64,000 nt of DNA from Solibacillus sp. FSL R5-0449 (GTDB lineage Bacteria; Bacillota; Bacilli; Bacillales_A; Planococcaceae), in assembly GCF_037975215.1 (NCBI RefSeq), contig NZ_CP150239.1:2022001-2086000 (forward strand), in the 5' to 3' direction. The notes beneath the pieces are model-generated. The model saw only the letters and a program-made list of their open reading frames with translations. It ran no database searches and was not told the DNA's origin. Below, in pieces: positions 37,936 through 45,990 of this stretch. The position numbers and the translations under genes are program-made. Position 1 is the stretch's first letter, and each line of letters starts with the position of its first letter.

Positions 37936-38843
37936 GTTTTTCCCCCCATGGACATCTGCATAAAGAAAATAAATAACAGTACGATAAACATAATTGCGAA
38001 GCCAAGCAAAAAGGCAACTGCACATAATACAAACATCGTCTTTCCAACATCATCAAACAGACCGCTCATACGCATATTTGTAAACGGTTCAATTATGGCA
38101 CCAATAATTTTGAACAGCAGTGCGTGCAGCAAAAGCACCGTCGCCGGATAAAAAGCCGCACCCCAAATAATTGTTAAAAAGGACAGTCCGACAAAGGTCG
38201 ATACGGTTGACTGGGTTTTTTGGAAAAAGGACAGTCCCTCAACAATCAAACTGCCGATTAATGGAATATTTTGCTCGATTAATTTTTTGATAGGAGATTT
38301 CAACGCATCATTCAGCTGAATAAAGGCGATACCGGAAAGCGTCAAAATCGAAGTCAATGCTACGACTGACGCAATCATGACGCTTAATATGGAGGAACGT
38401 ATAAGATCTGCAGCTTTTGAAAAGGAAATGGCCGGATATATTTTTGTGCATACATCAAATATTAATGCGAGGACAAGTGCAGGTATTGTTACATGTGTAC
38501 TGACAAATAAAATAACTTGGACAAATAGGATGATAATCGGGTTCCATGCGATCGCCGTAAACACGGTTTGAATCGTCAACAGCATCAATGACATGATCGG
38601 CAAAATAGCCATAAAGAAATTTTGAAGTATGGCAATGAGCTCATACAACACAACAAAGGCATCGACGACATTTTGTGCAAATACTACGATAAACAAAATA
38701 ATAAACAACTGTTCAATCAACACGGTTTCATTCGGTACTAAAGCCAGTAGCAGTAAATACATCAAAATATAAATCGCTACAAGCAGCAAGGAAAACAATA
38801 AAGATTGAATGGGTTCTGTAAAAATCGAATAAATTGTCTGCAT
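37932..38843 (-). CDS. spoIIIAE: Stage III sporulation protein AE (N-terminally short)
   Basis: This polytopic mother-cell membrane protein belongs to the SpoIIIA-SpoIIQ export complex. From the ATG at 38843, which overlaps the spoIIIAD stop (TAATG), it has 303 residues and about eight helices. B. subtilis SpoIIIAE has about 399 and begins with a signal peptide and a soluble segment that are missing here. Recognisable parts are DVCTKIYPAISFSKAADLIR, SIVEGLSFFQKTQSTVS-like LIVEGLSFFQ and LGFAIMFIVLLFIFF. The rest of the fold seems complete. Confidence 0.9.
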   Translation of the reverse strand: MQTIYSIFTEPIQSLLFSLLLVAIYILMYLLLLALVPNETVLIEQLFIILFIVVFAQNVVDAFVVLYELIAILQNFFMAILPIMSLMLLTIQTVFTAIAWNPIIILFVQVILFVSTHVTIPALVLALIFDVCTKIYPAISFSKAADLIRSSILSVMIASVVALTSILTLSGIAFIQLNDALKSPIKKLIEQNIPLIGSLIVEGLSFFQKTQSTVSTFVGLSFLTIIWGAAFYPATVLLLHALLFKIIGAIIEPFTNMRMSGLFDDVGKTMFVLCAVAFLLGFAIMFIVLLFIFFMQMSMGGKT

Positions 38844-39220
38844 TACTGTAGCCTTTCTAATAATTGGATTAATAGCTGAAATTTCGGTTGTAGCAGATTG
38901 ATCCAATATAACACTGCGGTCATGCGAATGGACAACGTAACTAATGTCGCAAAAGCTTCATATTCAAATTGATCTAATAGCTGACAGATTAATTCATTCA
39001 GCAAAAAAAGTAATGCCGTGAAAAGCAGCCCCTTACTGTATGGAACATTATTGAAAATAACTGCGAGTCGCTGCCAAAGCGGGATGAGTTGCTCTCGGAC
39101 AACAAATTGGAAAAAAATAAAGAACGCGATGACGACAATGATTGAATGCAGCTTGTCCATCGTCTGTTTTAAAATTAAAAACAGAACTAAATAAATGACA
39201 CTTGCAAATAGCGCAATCAT
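38843..39220 (-). CDS. spoIIIAD: Stage III sporulation protein AD
   Basis: This small hydrophobic protein of the SpoIIIA complex has about four membrane helices in 125 residues (B. subtilis about 133). The sequence MIALFASVIYLVLFLILKQ and FQLLIQLLERLQ at the end fit the family. There is no strong ribosome binding site before its ATG; it starts only a few bases after the spoIIIAC stop and is probably translated by coupling. Its own stop overlaps the spoIIIAE start. Confidence 0.9.
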   Translation of the reverse strand: MIALFASVIYLVLFLILKQTMDKLHSIIVVIAFFIFFQFVVREQLIPLWQRLAVIFNNVPYSKGLLFTALLFLLNELICQLLDQFEYEAFATLVTLSIRMTAVLYWINLLQPKFQLLIQLLERLQ

Positions 39221-39224
39221 TTAG

Positions 39225-39431
39225 CTAGACGGCCGTCAACCATTGAAAAAATACGACAATTTCTTGAAAGAACAAGCGCAAAAATCGAATTAATTCAATC
39301 GTCATGTATAGGTACGCAATGAAAAACAAGAAAAACGAAAACTCTTTTTTTCCTAGATGCTCGAAGAATAAATGAAGAAGTGCAATAATCAACCCAATCC
39401 CTGCAACACGAAGCACATCTTGTAATTCCAA
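39225..39431 (-). CDS. spoIIIAC: Stage III sporulation protein AC
   Basis: This is the smallest SpoIIIA membrane protein: 68 residues with two helices, starting MELQDVLRVAGIGLIIALLH. A TTG start at 39431 follows GGAGGG by five bases. Here it is the first gene of the operon: a sigma-E-like promoter lies 24 bases upstream and a terminator for the previous gene just before that. spoIIIAA and spoIIIAB, which normally precede it, are not present. Confidence 0.92.
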   Translation of the reverse strand: MELQDVLRVAGIGLIIALLHLFFEHLGKKEFSFFLFFIAYLYMTIELIRFLRLFFQEIVVFFQWLTAV

Positions 39432-39454
39432 TAAAGCCCTCCTTCCTTAACGAA

Positions 39455-39482
39455 ACTATATGCAATATCCAAACAAATAAGC
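39455..39482 (-). promoter_or_regulatory. Sigma-E-like promoter of the spoIIIA operon
   Basis: On the minus strand GCTTATT (39476-39482) and CATATAGT (39455-39462) are separated by 13 bases. They match the sigma-E pattern KMATATT and CATACAMT at 6 of 7 and 6 of 8 positions. The predicted transcript starts about 16 bases before the spoIIIAC start. The only earlier sequence is the terminator of the nitronate monooxygenase gene. Confidence 0.55.
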
Positions 39483-39484
39483 AC

Positions 39485-39528
39485 AAAAAAACACCGACGA
39501 GAAAGTTTTTATCCTTTGTCGTCAGTGT
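39485..39528 (-). terminator. Terminator after the nitronate monooxygenase gene
   Basis: On the minus strand ACACTGACGA (39519-39528) pairs with TCGTCGGTGT (39491-39500), with a possible inner stem, followed by seven T. It lies nine bases after the stop at 39537 and isolates the spoIIIA operon from upstream transcription. Confidence 0.88.
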
Positions 39529-39536
39529 AAAAATTT

Positions 39537-40541
39537 TTACGGTAAGAGAGTTTCGATAATCTCTTTAACGGATGCTTCTATAGCCAAATAGCTATTTTCC
39601 CCCATCCAAAGAGACATATATTCGCGGTTGTTTTGGCGGGCACTTTCTTTTCGAATCGGTTGTGTCAAATAATGCTGGACCGGATATGGAACAGTAGTCG
39701 CTTCTTTTAATTGCTCCGTAAATCTGTTTTTCAACCCGCGCGCATATTTGCCGGTAAATGCTTTCGTCAATGTTGTCGCTTGTTCTCCGGAAGTTAAAAC
39801 TGCCTCTTTATGTAGTTTTGGAGCCGTACATTCGGTTGCCGTCAGTAACGCCGTACCGATTTGCACATACGATGCCCCTAACGCAAGCATGTCAGCAACT
39901 TGTAGCTTTGTCATAATCCCGCCTGCAGCAATGACAGGAATTGAAACATTTTCTTTTGCAGCTTTCAGCAGATCAGCCGTTGAATGAAGTGCCATTGGTT
40001 CTGTAAATGAGCCACGGTGTCCGCCAGCTTCTTTTCCTTGGACAACGACTGCATCCAGCCCAGCCTGTTCAACTGCAATCGCTTCTTCCACTGAAGTTGC
40101 TGTGCCGATCAAGTATACGCCCTTTTGTTGAAGTACTGATAATGTTTCGTCGTCAGGTAAACCGAATGTGAAGGAGACGATCATAACGTCTTCGTCAAGA
40201 ATCGCCTGTACTTGGTCTCGAAAAACGTCGGATGTTTGGATAGCTGCCGGGATATCAATATTCAGCTCATCACAGATTGGCTGTAATGCTTCCCTTGCAT
40301 GTCGCAGTAATTGAGGATCTGTTTTCGGCTGTTCCGGAACAAACAGATTCACGCTAAAAGGTTTTGCGGTTAATGCTTTCACTCCCTGTATAAACTGCTT
40401 CGTTTCCGCGCCGTTCAAATACCCTGCGCCAATCGAGCCTAATACACCTGTCTCACAGCATGCCGCCACAAATTCAGGGGTTGTAATGCCTGCCATTGGT
40501 GCCTGTACAATCGGTTTATCAATCGGTAATTTTGCCACCAT
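39537..40541 (-). CDS. Nitronate monooxygenase / NPD-type FMN enzyme
   Basis: This TIM-barrel FMN protein of the 2-nitropropane dioxygenase family oxidises nitronates, or in the FabK branch reduces enoyl-ACP. From the ATG at 40541 it has 334 residues. The FMN region includes VQAPMAGITTPEFVAACCE near the N-terminus, VVQGKEAGGHRGSF (phosphate-binding and a catalytic-type His) and VIAAGGIMTKLQVADMLALG. It occupies the position where spoIIIAA and spoIIIAB stand in B. subtilis, between efp and spoIIIAC. FabK is an alternative, but the GKEAGGHRG motif favours nitronate monooxygenase. Confidence 0.85.
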   Translation of the reverse strand: MVAKLPIDKPIVQAPMAGITTPEFVAACCETGVLGSIGAGYLNGAETKQFIQGVKALTAKPFSVNLFVPEQPKTDPQLLRHAREALQPICDELNIDIPAAIQTSDVFRDQVQAILDEDVMIVSFTFGLPDDETLSVLQQKGVYLIGTATSVEEAIAVEQAGLDAVVVQGKEAGGHRGSFTEPMALHSTADLLKAAKENVSIPVIAAGGIMTKLQVADMLALGASYVQIGTALLTATECTAPKLHKEAVLTSGEQATTLTKAFTGKYARGLKNRFTEQLKEATTVPYPVQHYLTQPIRKESARQNNREYMSLWMGENSYLAIEASVKEIIETLLP

Positions 40542-40635
40542 ACACAATCCACTCCTTTCTTCGATTATACCTACCCTTCCATCATCAAGCTATAATTTGG
40601 AATAAATATTTCATTGCTTTCCTAAAGCTGCAAAA

Positions 40636-40678
40636 CAAAAAAGACAGAAATATTGTATTGCTACAATATCCCTGCCTT
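40636..40678 (-). terminator. Terminator after efp
   Basis: On the minus strand AAGGCAGGGATATTGTA and TACAATATTTCTGTCTT form a 17-pair stem with wobble positions and a four-base loop, followed by six T. It lies about 22 bases after the efp stop. Confidence 0.87.
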
Positions 40679-40699
40679 CATCACTTTGTTTCAGTACAA

Positions 40700-41257
40700 T
40701 TATGCGCGAGAAACGTAAGTGCCTTCAGTTGTGTTGATGATTAATTTGTCGCCTTGGTTAACGAAGAATGGTACGTTTACCATTAATCCAGTTTCCATTT
40801 TAGCTGGTTTTGAACCGCCTGAAGCTGTATCGCCTTTAATGCCCGGCTCTGTTTCAGCAACTTCTAAAGTTACTGTGTTTGGTAATTCAAGACCTAACAT
40901 TTCACCTGAATATGTTTGGATATGAACTTCCATGTTCTCTAATAAGTAGTAAAGTTCGTCTTCGATTTGAGCAGCAGCTAATGTAGTTTGGTCATATGAC
41001 TCTAAGTCCATGAATACGTGCTCATCACCTTGTGCATATAAATATTGCATTTTGCGGTTTTCGATCATTGCTTTTTCTACTTTTTCACCAGCACGGAAAG
41101 TTTTTTCTGTTACGTTGCCGTTACGTAGATTACGTAATTTAGAACGTACGAATGCAGCACCTTTACCTGGTTTTACGTGTTGGAATTCTAGTACGCGGAA
41201 TAAGTTACCGTCAACGATAATTGTTAAACCTGTACGGAAATCGTTTACTGAGATCAT
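40700..41257 (-). CDS. efp: Elongation factor P
   Basis: EF-P helps ribosomes through polyproline stretches. The 185-residue protein starts [20 protein letters not shown]. The loop [17 protein letters not shown] carries Lys32, the residue that is modified (5-aminopentanol in B. subtilis). The central OB domain includes [21 protein letters not shown], and the C-terminal domain ends [16 protein letters not shown]. It sits 17 bases downstream of the Xaa-Pro peptidase gene, the same pair as yqhT-efp in B. subtilis. Confidence 0.97.
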   Translation of the reverse strand: MISVNDFRTGLTIIVDGNLFRVLEFQHVKPGKGAAFVRSKLRNLRNGNVTEKTFRAGEKVEKAMIENRKMQYLYAQGDEHVFMDLESYDQTTLAAAQIEDELYYLLENMEVHIQTYSGEMLGLELPNTVTLEVAETEPGIKGDTASGGSKPAKMETGLMVNVPFFVNQGDKLIINTTEGTYVSRA

Positions 41258-41274
41258 GAATTATTTCCTCCAAA

Positions 41275-42333
41275 TTATAAAATGATTAATTCTTTAGTCG
41301 AATGTGTTAGTACTTCATTACCCGTTTTTGTGATTAAAATATCGTCCTCAATTCGAACGCCACCAATTCCAGGAATGTATACTCCCGGTTCAATTGTTAC
41401 AACCATATTAGGCTCCAGCACCGTATTGGAACGGAATGATAACCCGGGTCCTTCATGAACTTCAAGGCCGATACCGTGACCAGTCGAGTGACCGAATGCT
41501 TCGCCTAAGCCTTTTGATTTTAAATAATCTCGTGCTACAGCATCCGCTTCGATCCCTGTCATACCCGGACCAACTTTTTCAAGCGCAAGAAGCTGAGACT
41601 CGAGCACAGCATTGTACATTTCTACCAACTTCTCTGATGGTTGGCCTACAGCGATTGTACGTGTAATGTCCGAAATGTAACCATTATAGTAAGCACCAAA
41701 ATCAAGTGTTACAAAATCGCCCGTTTCAATAATTTTGTTTGTCGCAACACCGTGCGGCAATGCAGAACGTAATCCGCTTGCAACAATAATATCGAACGAA
41801 GAACTTGCAGCACCTTGTTTACGCATGAAAAATTCTAATTCATTCGATACGTCAAGCTCTGTAATGCCAGGCTTGATGAAATTTAAAATATGTGTAAATG
41901 CATTGTCTGCAATTTCACATGCAACCTTAATAATATTAATCTCTTCTTCGGTCTTAATCAAGCGAATTTTTTCAATTAAACCTGAAACTGGCACGAAATC
42001 AACATTCACTGCCGAATTGTATACTTCATATGTACCATATGCAAAAGCATCTTTTTCGAATGCCAATGATTTTACACCCATTGCCGCCACTTGTTTTGCC
42101 ACTTCTTCATGGATCGGACCGCTATGCTGAACGACACGGAATTCCTTTACTTGCTCTGATGCTTGTTCTATATAGCGGAAGTCTGTAATAAATACAGCAT
42201 CCTGCTGGGAAACAACTGCAACACCGGACGTACCAGTGAAGCCTGTCATATAACGGCGGTTGTATTCATTCGTAATGAGTATTGCTTCGACATTGTTTTC
42301 GATTAGTGCTTGACGTAGTTTAGTAAGTTTCAT
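41275..42333 (-). CDS. yqhT: Xaa-Pro aminopeptidase family metallopeptidase (M24)
   Basis: A 352-residue pita-bread metallopeptidase that probably cleaves N-terminal residues before proline. The N-terminal creatinase-like domain (1-130) contains NRRYMTGFTGTSGVAVVS. The metal site is DFGAYYNGYISDITRTIAV (two Asp), HSTGHGIGLEVHEGPGLS (His) and VTIEPGVYIPGIGGVRIEDD (two Glu). It lies just upstream of efp. yqhS (3-dehydroquinase), which separates it from yqhR in B. subtilis, is absent; a 251-base gap is found instead. Confidence 0.94.
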   Translation of the reverse strand: MKLTKLRQALIENNVEAILITNEYNRRYMTGFTGTSGVAVVSQQDAVFITDFRYIEQASEQVKEFRVVQHSGPIHEEVAKQVAAMGVKSLAFEKDAFAYGTYEVYNSAVNVDFVPVSGLIEKIRLIKTEEEINIIKVACEIADNAFTHILNFIKPGITELDVSNELEFFMRKQGAASSSFDIIVASGLRSALPHGVATNKIIETGDFVTLDFGAYYNGYISDITRTIAVGQPSEKLVEMYNAVLESQLLALEKVGPGMTGIEADAVARDYLKSKGLGEAFGHSTGHGIGLEVHEGPGLSFRSNTVLEPNMVVTIEPGVYIPGIGGVRIEDDILITKTGNEVLTHSTKELIIL

Positions 42334-42584
42334 CTGTTTTCATTCCCCTTTTGTTTGTTGTAAAAACTTGCAGCTGGCATTAAATTGCCGAATCTGCAAA
42401 TTTGTCCTGCATTCATTTGCAGAAACTTTGGCGGCACGCGAAACAATACTCCTATTTTTTAAAGCACCCAATCACTTTGCAAAGTGTTAAAAAGGGACTT
42501 TTAATAGTAGCAGCTTCAGTGTGAACGCTTCTTTTTATACTGCCCCTATTTTATCACAGACTTTTCAGACATCAATACTTTCGA

Positions 42585-42992
42585 CTAACGAAATAATGTG
42601 ATGGTACGGTATCTGGCCGTTTCGACGATTAAGCGCATCGAAGTTACCACTACAACAAAAAATGGGATGGAGAATTTTTTGAAAGAAGCCCATTCAATAG
42701 GTAGATTCAAGATTTGCCACTCCAGTATTGCTGCAAAGACAATTCCCAAAATAACCGATAGTAAAAATGGCGGTACCATAACAAGCAGCTGTGTTACAAC
42801 CAGCAATATAAACGCAATAATGGCGATAATTAAAAATAAAATGACCCAACGCTCGAATGCCGTCCATTCGAACCATTCCAATTTTTTCAGAAATGAAACC
42901 GGATGCCATTTAATAAAATCAAATAAGTGCAAGCCTTTTAAGCTGACAGTTACAATAAATGATGTAAATAATGCCGTGACAAACAAATGCAT
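42585..42992 (-). CDS. yqhR: YqhR-like membrane protein
   Basis: A 135-residue integral membrane protein with four helices (about 3-22, 43-66, 70-95 and 105-125). The ATG at 42992 follows AAGGAG by eight bases, so the longer frame is not used. The sequence WFEWTAFERWVILFLII and the position next to divergent yqhQ agree with conserved membrane protein YqhR. The 251-base gap downstream, before the Xaa-Pro peptidase gene, shows nothing convincing. Function unknown. Confidence 0.78.
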   Translation of the reverse strand: MHLFVTALFTSFIVTVSLKGLHLFDFIKWHPVSFLKKLEWFEWTAFERWVILFLIIAIIAFILLVVTQLLVMVPPFLLSVILGIVFAAILEWQILNLPIEWASFKKFSIPFFVVVVTSMRLIVETARYRTITLFR

Positions 42993-43170
42993 GACAAAAA
43001 CTCCTTTTTTTGACTCAGTATGACCGATTGTAAAAAAACTATTCGAATGGATAGTGCTTTTCTCCAAAATTTAGTACAATATGAGGGTACAGCAAAGAAA
43101 AGAGATGGATAGATTCCATTCTCCTACCTAAAAATAGATTGAAATTTTATAAGAGAGTGGTGTCGAGCAA

Positions 43171-44109
43171 GTGAGTAATAATGCGCCAGTATATGGTGGG
43201 CAAGCGCTTTTGGAAGGTGTTATGTTCACTGGTCAAGATCATATGGTAACGGCAATCCGTCGAAATGACGATTCCATCGATTATTTCCATGTAAAAAAAG
43301 AGAAAAAGCCTATTTTTCAAAAGCTGAAAAAAATTCCTTTCGTACGCGGAGTTGTCGCATTAATCGAATCGGCAGGTTTTGGGTCACGCCATCTGCAATT
43401 TGCTTCTGACCGCTATGATGTTACTCCAGGCGAAGAAGAGGAAAACAGTGGTGAAGAGCCATCGAAGTTAATGATGATTTTAGGGGTAGCCGTTATTGGT
43501 GTGCTCTCATTTTTATTCGGTAAGTTTGTCTTTACATTAGTGCCGATGTTTTTGGCAGAATTTTTAAAACCTTGGTTCCCGGGTAAAACGGTTCAGATTT
43601 TTATCGAAACCGGCTTTAAATTAGTTTTACTGCTTGCCTATTTGCAGATTATTGCGATGACGCCGTTGATTAAACGCGTATTCCAATACCATGGTGCCGA
43701 ACATAAGGTCATTAACTGTTATGAAGCAGGTCTTGACTTAACGGTCGAAAATGTTCAAAAACAATCACGACTGCATTATCGTTGCGGTTCAAGCTTTATT
43801 TTATTTACCGTAATTGTAGGTATGTTTACATATTTCTTCGTACCAGTCGATCCGCTTTGGGTCCGTCTTGTAAGCCGTATTTTATTGATCCCGGTTGTCA
43901 TCGGTATTTCTTTTGAAGTATTACAGGCGACAAATGCCGTTCGTGAAATCCCGGTTTTACGTTACCTGGGCTATCCTGGATTATGGCTGCAACTGTTAAC
44001 AACAAAAGAGCCGAAAGACGAGATGGTGGAAGTAGCGATCGCATCTTTCAACAAGCTGCATGAAGTCGAGAAAAATCCGGCTGTTGCCCAAACATTAGTA
44101 CATGATTAA
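43171..44109 (+). CDS. yqhQ: DUF1385 membrane protein YqhQ
   Basis: A 312-residue DUF1385 protein. It starts with GTG (MSNNAPVYGGQALLEGVMFT); the GGQALLEGVMMR-type motif is diagnostic. About four membrane helices follow, with the conserved FQYHGAEHKVINCYEAG containing a His-Glu-His-like set, and RLHYRCGSSFILFTV-like LHYRCGSSFILF. These residues suggest a metal-dependent membrane enzyme, but no activity is established. The terminator after it closes the unit. It diverges from yqhR. Confidence 0.92.
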   Translation: MSNNAPVYGGQALLEGVMFTGQDHMVTAIRRNDDSIDYFHVKKEKKPIFQKLKKIPFVRGVVALIESAGFGSRHLQFASDRYDVTPGEEEENSGEEPSKLMMILGVAVIGVLSFLFGKFVFTLVPMFLAEFLKPWFPGKTVQIFIETGFKLVLLLAYLQIIAMTPLIKRVFQYHGAEHKVINCYEAGLDLTVENVQKQSRLHYRCGSSFILFTVIVGMFTYFFVPVDPLWVRLVSRILLIPVVIGISFEVLQATNAVREIPVLRYLGYPGLWLQLLTTKEPKDEMVEVAIASFNKLHEVEKNPAVAQTLVHD

Positions 44110-44119
44110 TTGAAAACTC

Positions 44120-44168
44120 GGGGAGTTATGTAAAAGGAAATTCACTTTTACGATAACTCCCCTTTTTG
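44120..44168 (+). terminator. Terminator after yqhQ
   Basis: GGGGAGTTAT and ATAACTCCCC, with inner pairing AAAAG/CTTTT, form a long stem followed by five T. It lies ten bases after the yqhQ stop. Confidence 0.87.
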
Positions 44169-44274
44169 GTGCCCATAATATATTTAGAGTCTCGAAATAT
44201 TTTCATTGAGTTCCGATTGATGAAATGGCATAATAGAGTTAAAATTCAGTGAATTTATTATAAGGAGTTAACAA

Positions 44275-45990
44275 ATGAAAACGATTTTCCAATTTATGAG
44301 GCGCTATAAATGGCCTGCAGCAATCGCCTTCTTTCTGATGCTGCTGGAACTGGCGAGCGATCTCATCCAGCCGCTCTTCATGGCAAGGATGATTAATGAA
44401 GGACTGCTTGAAGAAAATTTACATAATGTCGCGTTTTGGGGTGGCTGTTTATTTGCTTTAGCCCTATTCTCTTTCATAAGCGGAGTACTCAACTCCTTCT
44501 TCTCTGCGCATGTCGCCCATAGTTTCGGCTTTGATCTGCGTAAAGCATTGTACAGTAAAATACAATCGCTGACGATGGCGACCTACCTGACATTCCCTAC
44601 TTCCGGGCTTATTACTCGCCTGACAAGCGATGTTACACAAACGATGAACATCGTCTTTATGATGCTGCGGATTGCGATGAAAGCTCCGTTAATGACGATC
44701 GGTTCACTTATTATGGCGTTTGTTATCAATGCGAAACTTGCGCTCATTTTATGTGTCAGCTTTCCATTTCTCCTTATCTTCCTTGTATGGATGGTATCAG
44801 TAGGAATCAAGCTGTTCGCACAAGTACAGCAGCGACTTGATTTTGTGAATCGCCAGCTTCAGGAAGGATTGCAGGCTGTCCGTTTGATTAAAGCGTATAT
44901 GCGTGGACAATATGAAGAAAGCCGCTTTTTATCCGTTGCAGAAAACTTGAAATTCGATACGATTAAAGCGACACGTGTCATGGAAATTGCATTGCCTGTT
45001 CTTCAGTTTGTTATGAATATCAGTCTGCTGATCGTCATTTGGGTTGGGGCAGATGCGATCCGTGACAATGATATTCTTGCCGGTGACTTGGCCGCTATTA
45101 TTAACTATGCATTCCGCATGACGGCATCATTTTCTATTTTTTCATTTATCATTATTGCTTATGCCCGCGCCAAAGCATCTGCTGAGCGTATCGAAGAGAT
45201 TTTAGATGTTGAGGAAGGCATAGAGGAAGTACAGAAAGATGAAGCCCCTGCCCTGGAAAAATTCTCGATTCGTTTTGACAATGTCTCATTCCGTTACCCG
45301 ACGACAGAGCAGTATACGCTTCAAAACTTGTCATTTTCTATTGAAAACGGCGAAAAAATCGCCATTATGGGGGCAACCGGTTCAGGAAAATCGACTATTT
45401 TACAATTGGTTGAGCATTTTTACGAACCGAACAGTGGTGATATTTTTATTAATGATCAAAATATAAAGGATATCCCATTGCAGCAGTTACGCTGCTCGAT
45501 TTCCTATGTTCCGCAGCAATCCCTTCTGTTTTCGGGTACGATTGCGGACAATTTACGATGGGGGCAAAACGATGCGACAATCGAGCAAATTATTGACGCA
45601 ACGGAAAAAGCGCAAATTCATCACTCAATCGAAAGCTTTGATGAACAGTATGGGACGATGATCGGACAGCGCGGGATCAATTTATCCGGTGGTCAAAAAC
45701 AGCGTTTAGCCATTGCCCGTGCCCTGTTAAAACCGGCATCATTACTAATTTTAGATGACAGTACTTCAGCACTCGATGTCGCGACAGAGCAGAAATTATG
45801 GGAAGCACTCGATCAGGAGGCTATCACAATGCTTGTTGTCACCCAAAAAATACAGACAGCACAAACGGCCGATCGCATACTGCTTATTGATGAAGGCCGA
45901 CTGCATGGGTTTGGCACACATGAACAATTAATGGCAACGAACGATCTGTATGCGAAAATTGTTGCTTCACAGCAGGAGGTGCTTGCCTAA
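44275..45990 (+). CDS. Heterodimeric ABC exporter subunit with degenerate ATPase site (YfiB/BmrC-like)
   Basis: A half-transporter of 571 residues: six N-terminal helices (about 1-310) and a C-terminal ATPase. Walker A is GATGSGKST and the signature is LSGGQKQR. Walker B ends in LILDDSTSALD, with Asp where the catalytic Glu should be, and the switch histidine is Gln in LVVTQKIQTAQ. This is the non-consensus partner of an asymmetric exporter. Its stop overlaps the start of the second subunit by one base. Drug or lipid export is inferred from the family; size is closest to YfiB. An AAGGAG site precedes the ATG. Confidence 0.93.
   Translation: MKTIFQFMRRYKWPAAIAFFLMLLELASDLIQPLFMARMINEGLLEENLHNVAFWGGCLFALALFSFISGVLNSFFSAHVAHSFGFDLRKALYSKIQSLTMATYLTFPTSGLITRLTSDVTQTMNIVFMMLRIAMKAPLMTIGSLIMAFVINAKLALILCVSFPFLLIFLVWMVSVGIKLFAQVQQRLDFVNRQLQEGLQAVRLIKAYMRGQYEESRFLSVAENLKFDTIKATRVMEIALPVLQFVMNISLLIVIWVGADAIRDNDILAGDLAAIINYAFRMTASFSIFSFIIIAYARAKASAERIEEILDVEEGIEEVQKDEAPALEKFSIRFDNVSFRYPTTEQYTLQNLSFSIENGEKIAIMGATGSGKSTILQLVEHFYEPNSGDIFINDQNIKDIPLQQLRCSISYVPQQSLLFSGTIADNLRWGQNDATIEQIIDATEKAQIHHSIESFDEQYGTMIGQRGINLSGGQKQRLAIARALLKPASLLILDDSTSALDVATEQKLWEALDQEAITMLVVTQKIQTAQTADRILLIDEGRLHGFGTHEQLMATNDLYAKIVASQQEVLA

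Noticed and set aside
42334-42584. Remnant of aroQ (yqhS) between the Xaa-Pro peptidase and yqhR genes
   Set aside because: The stretch shows no frame resembling type II dehydroquinase, so I only note the absence.
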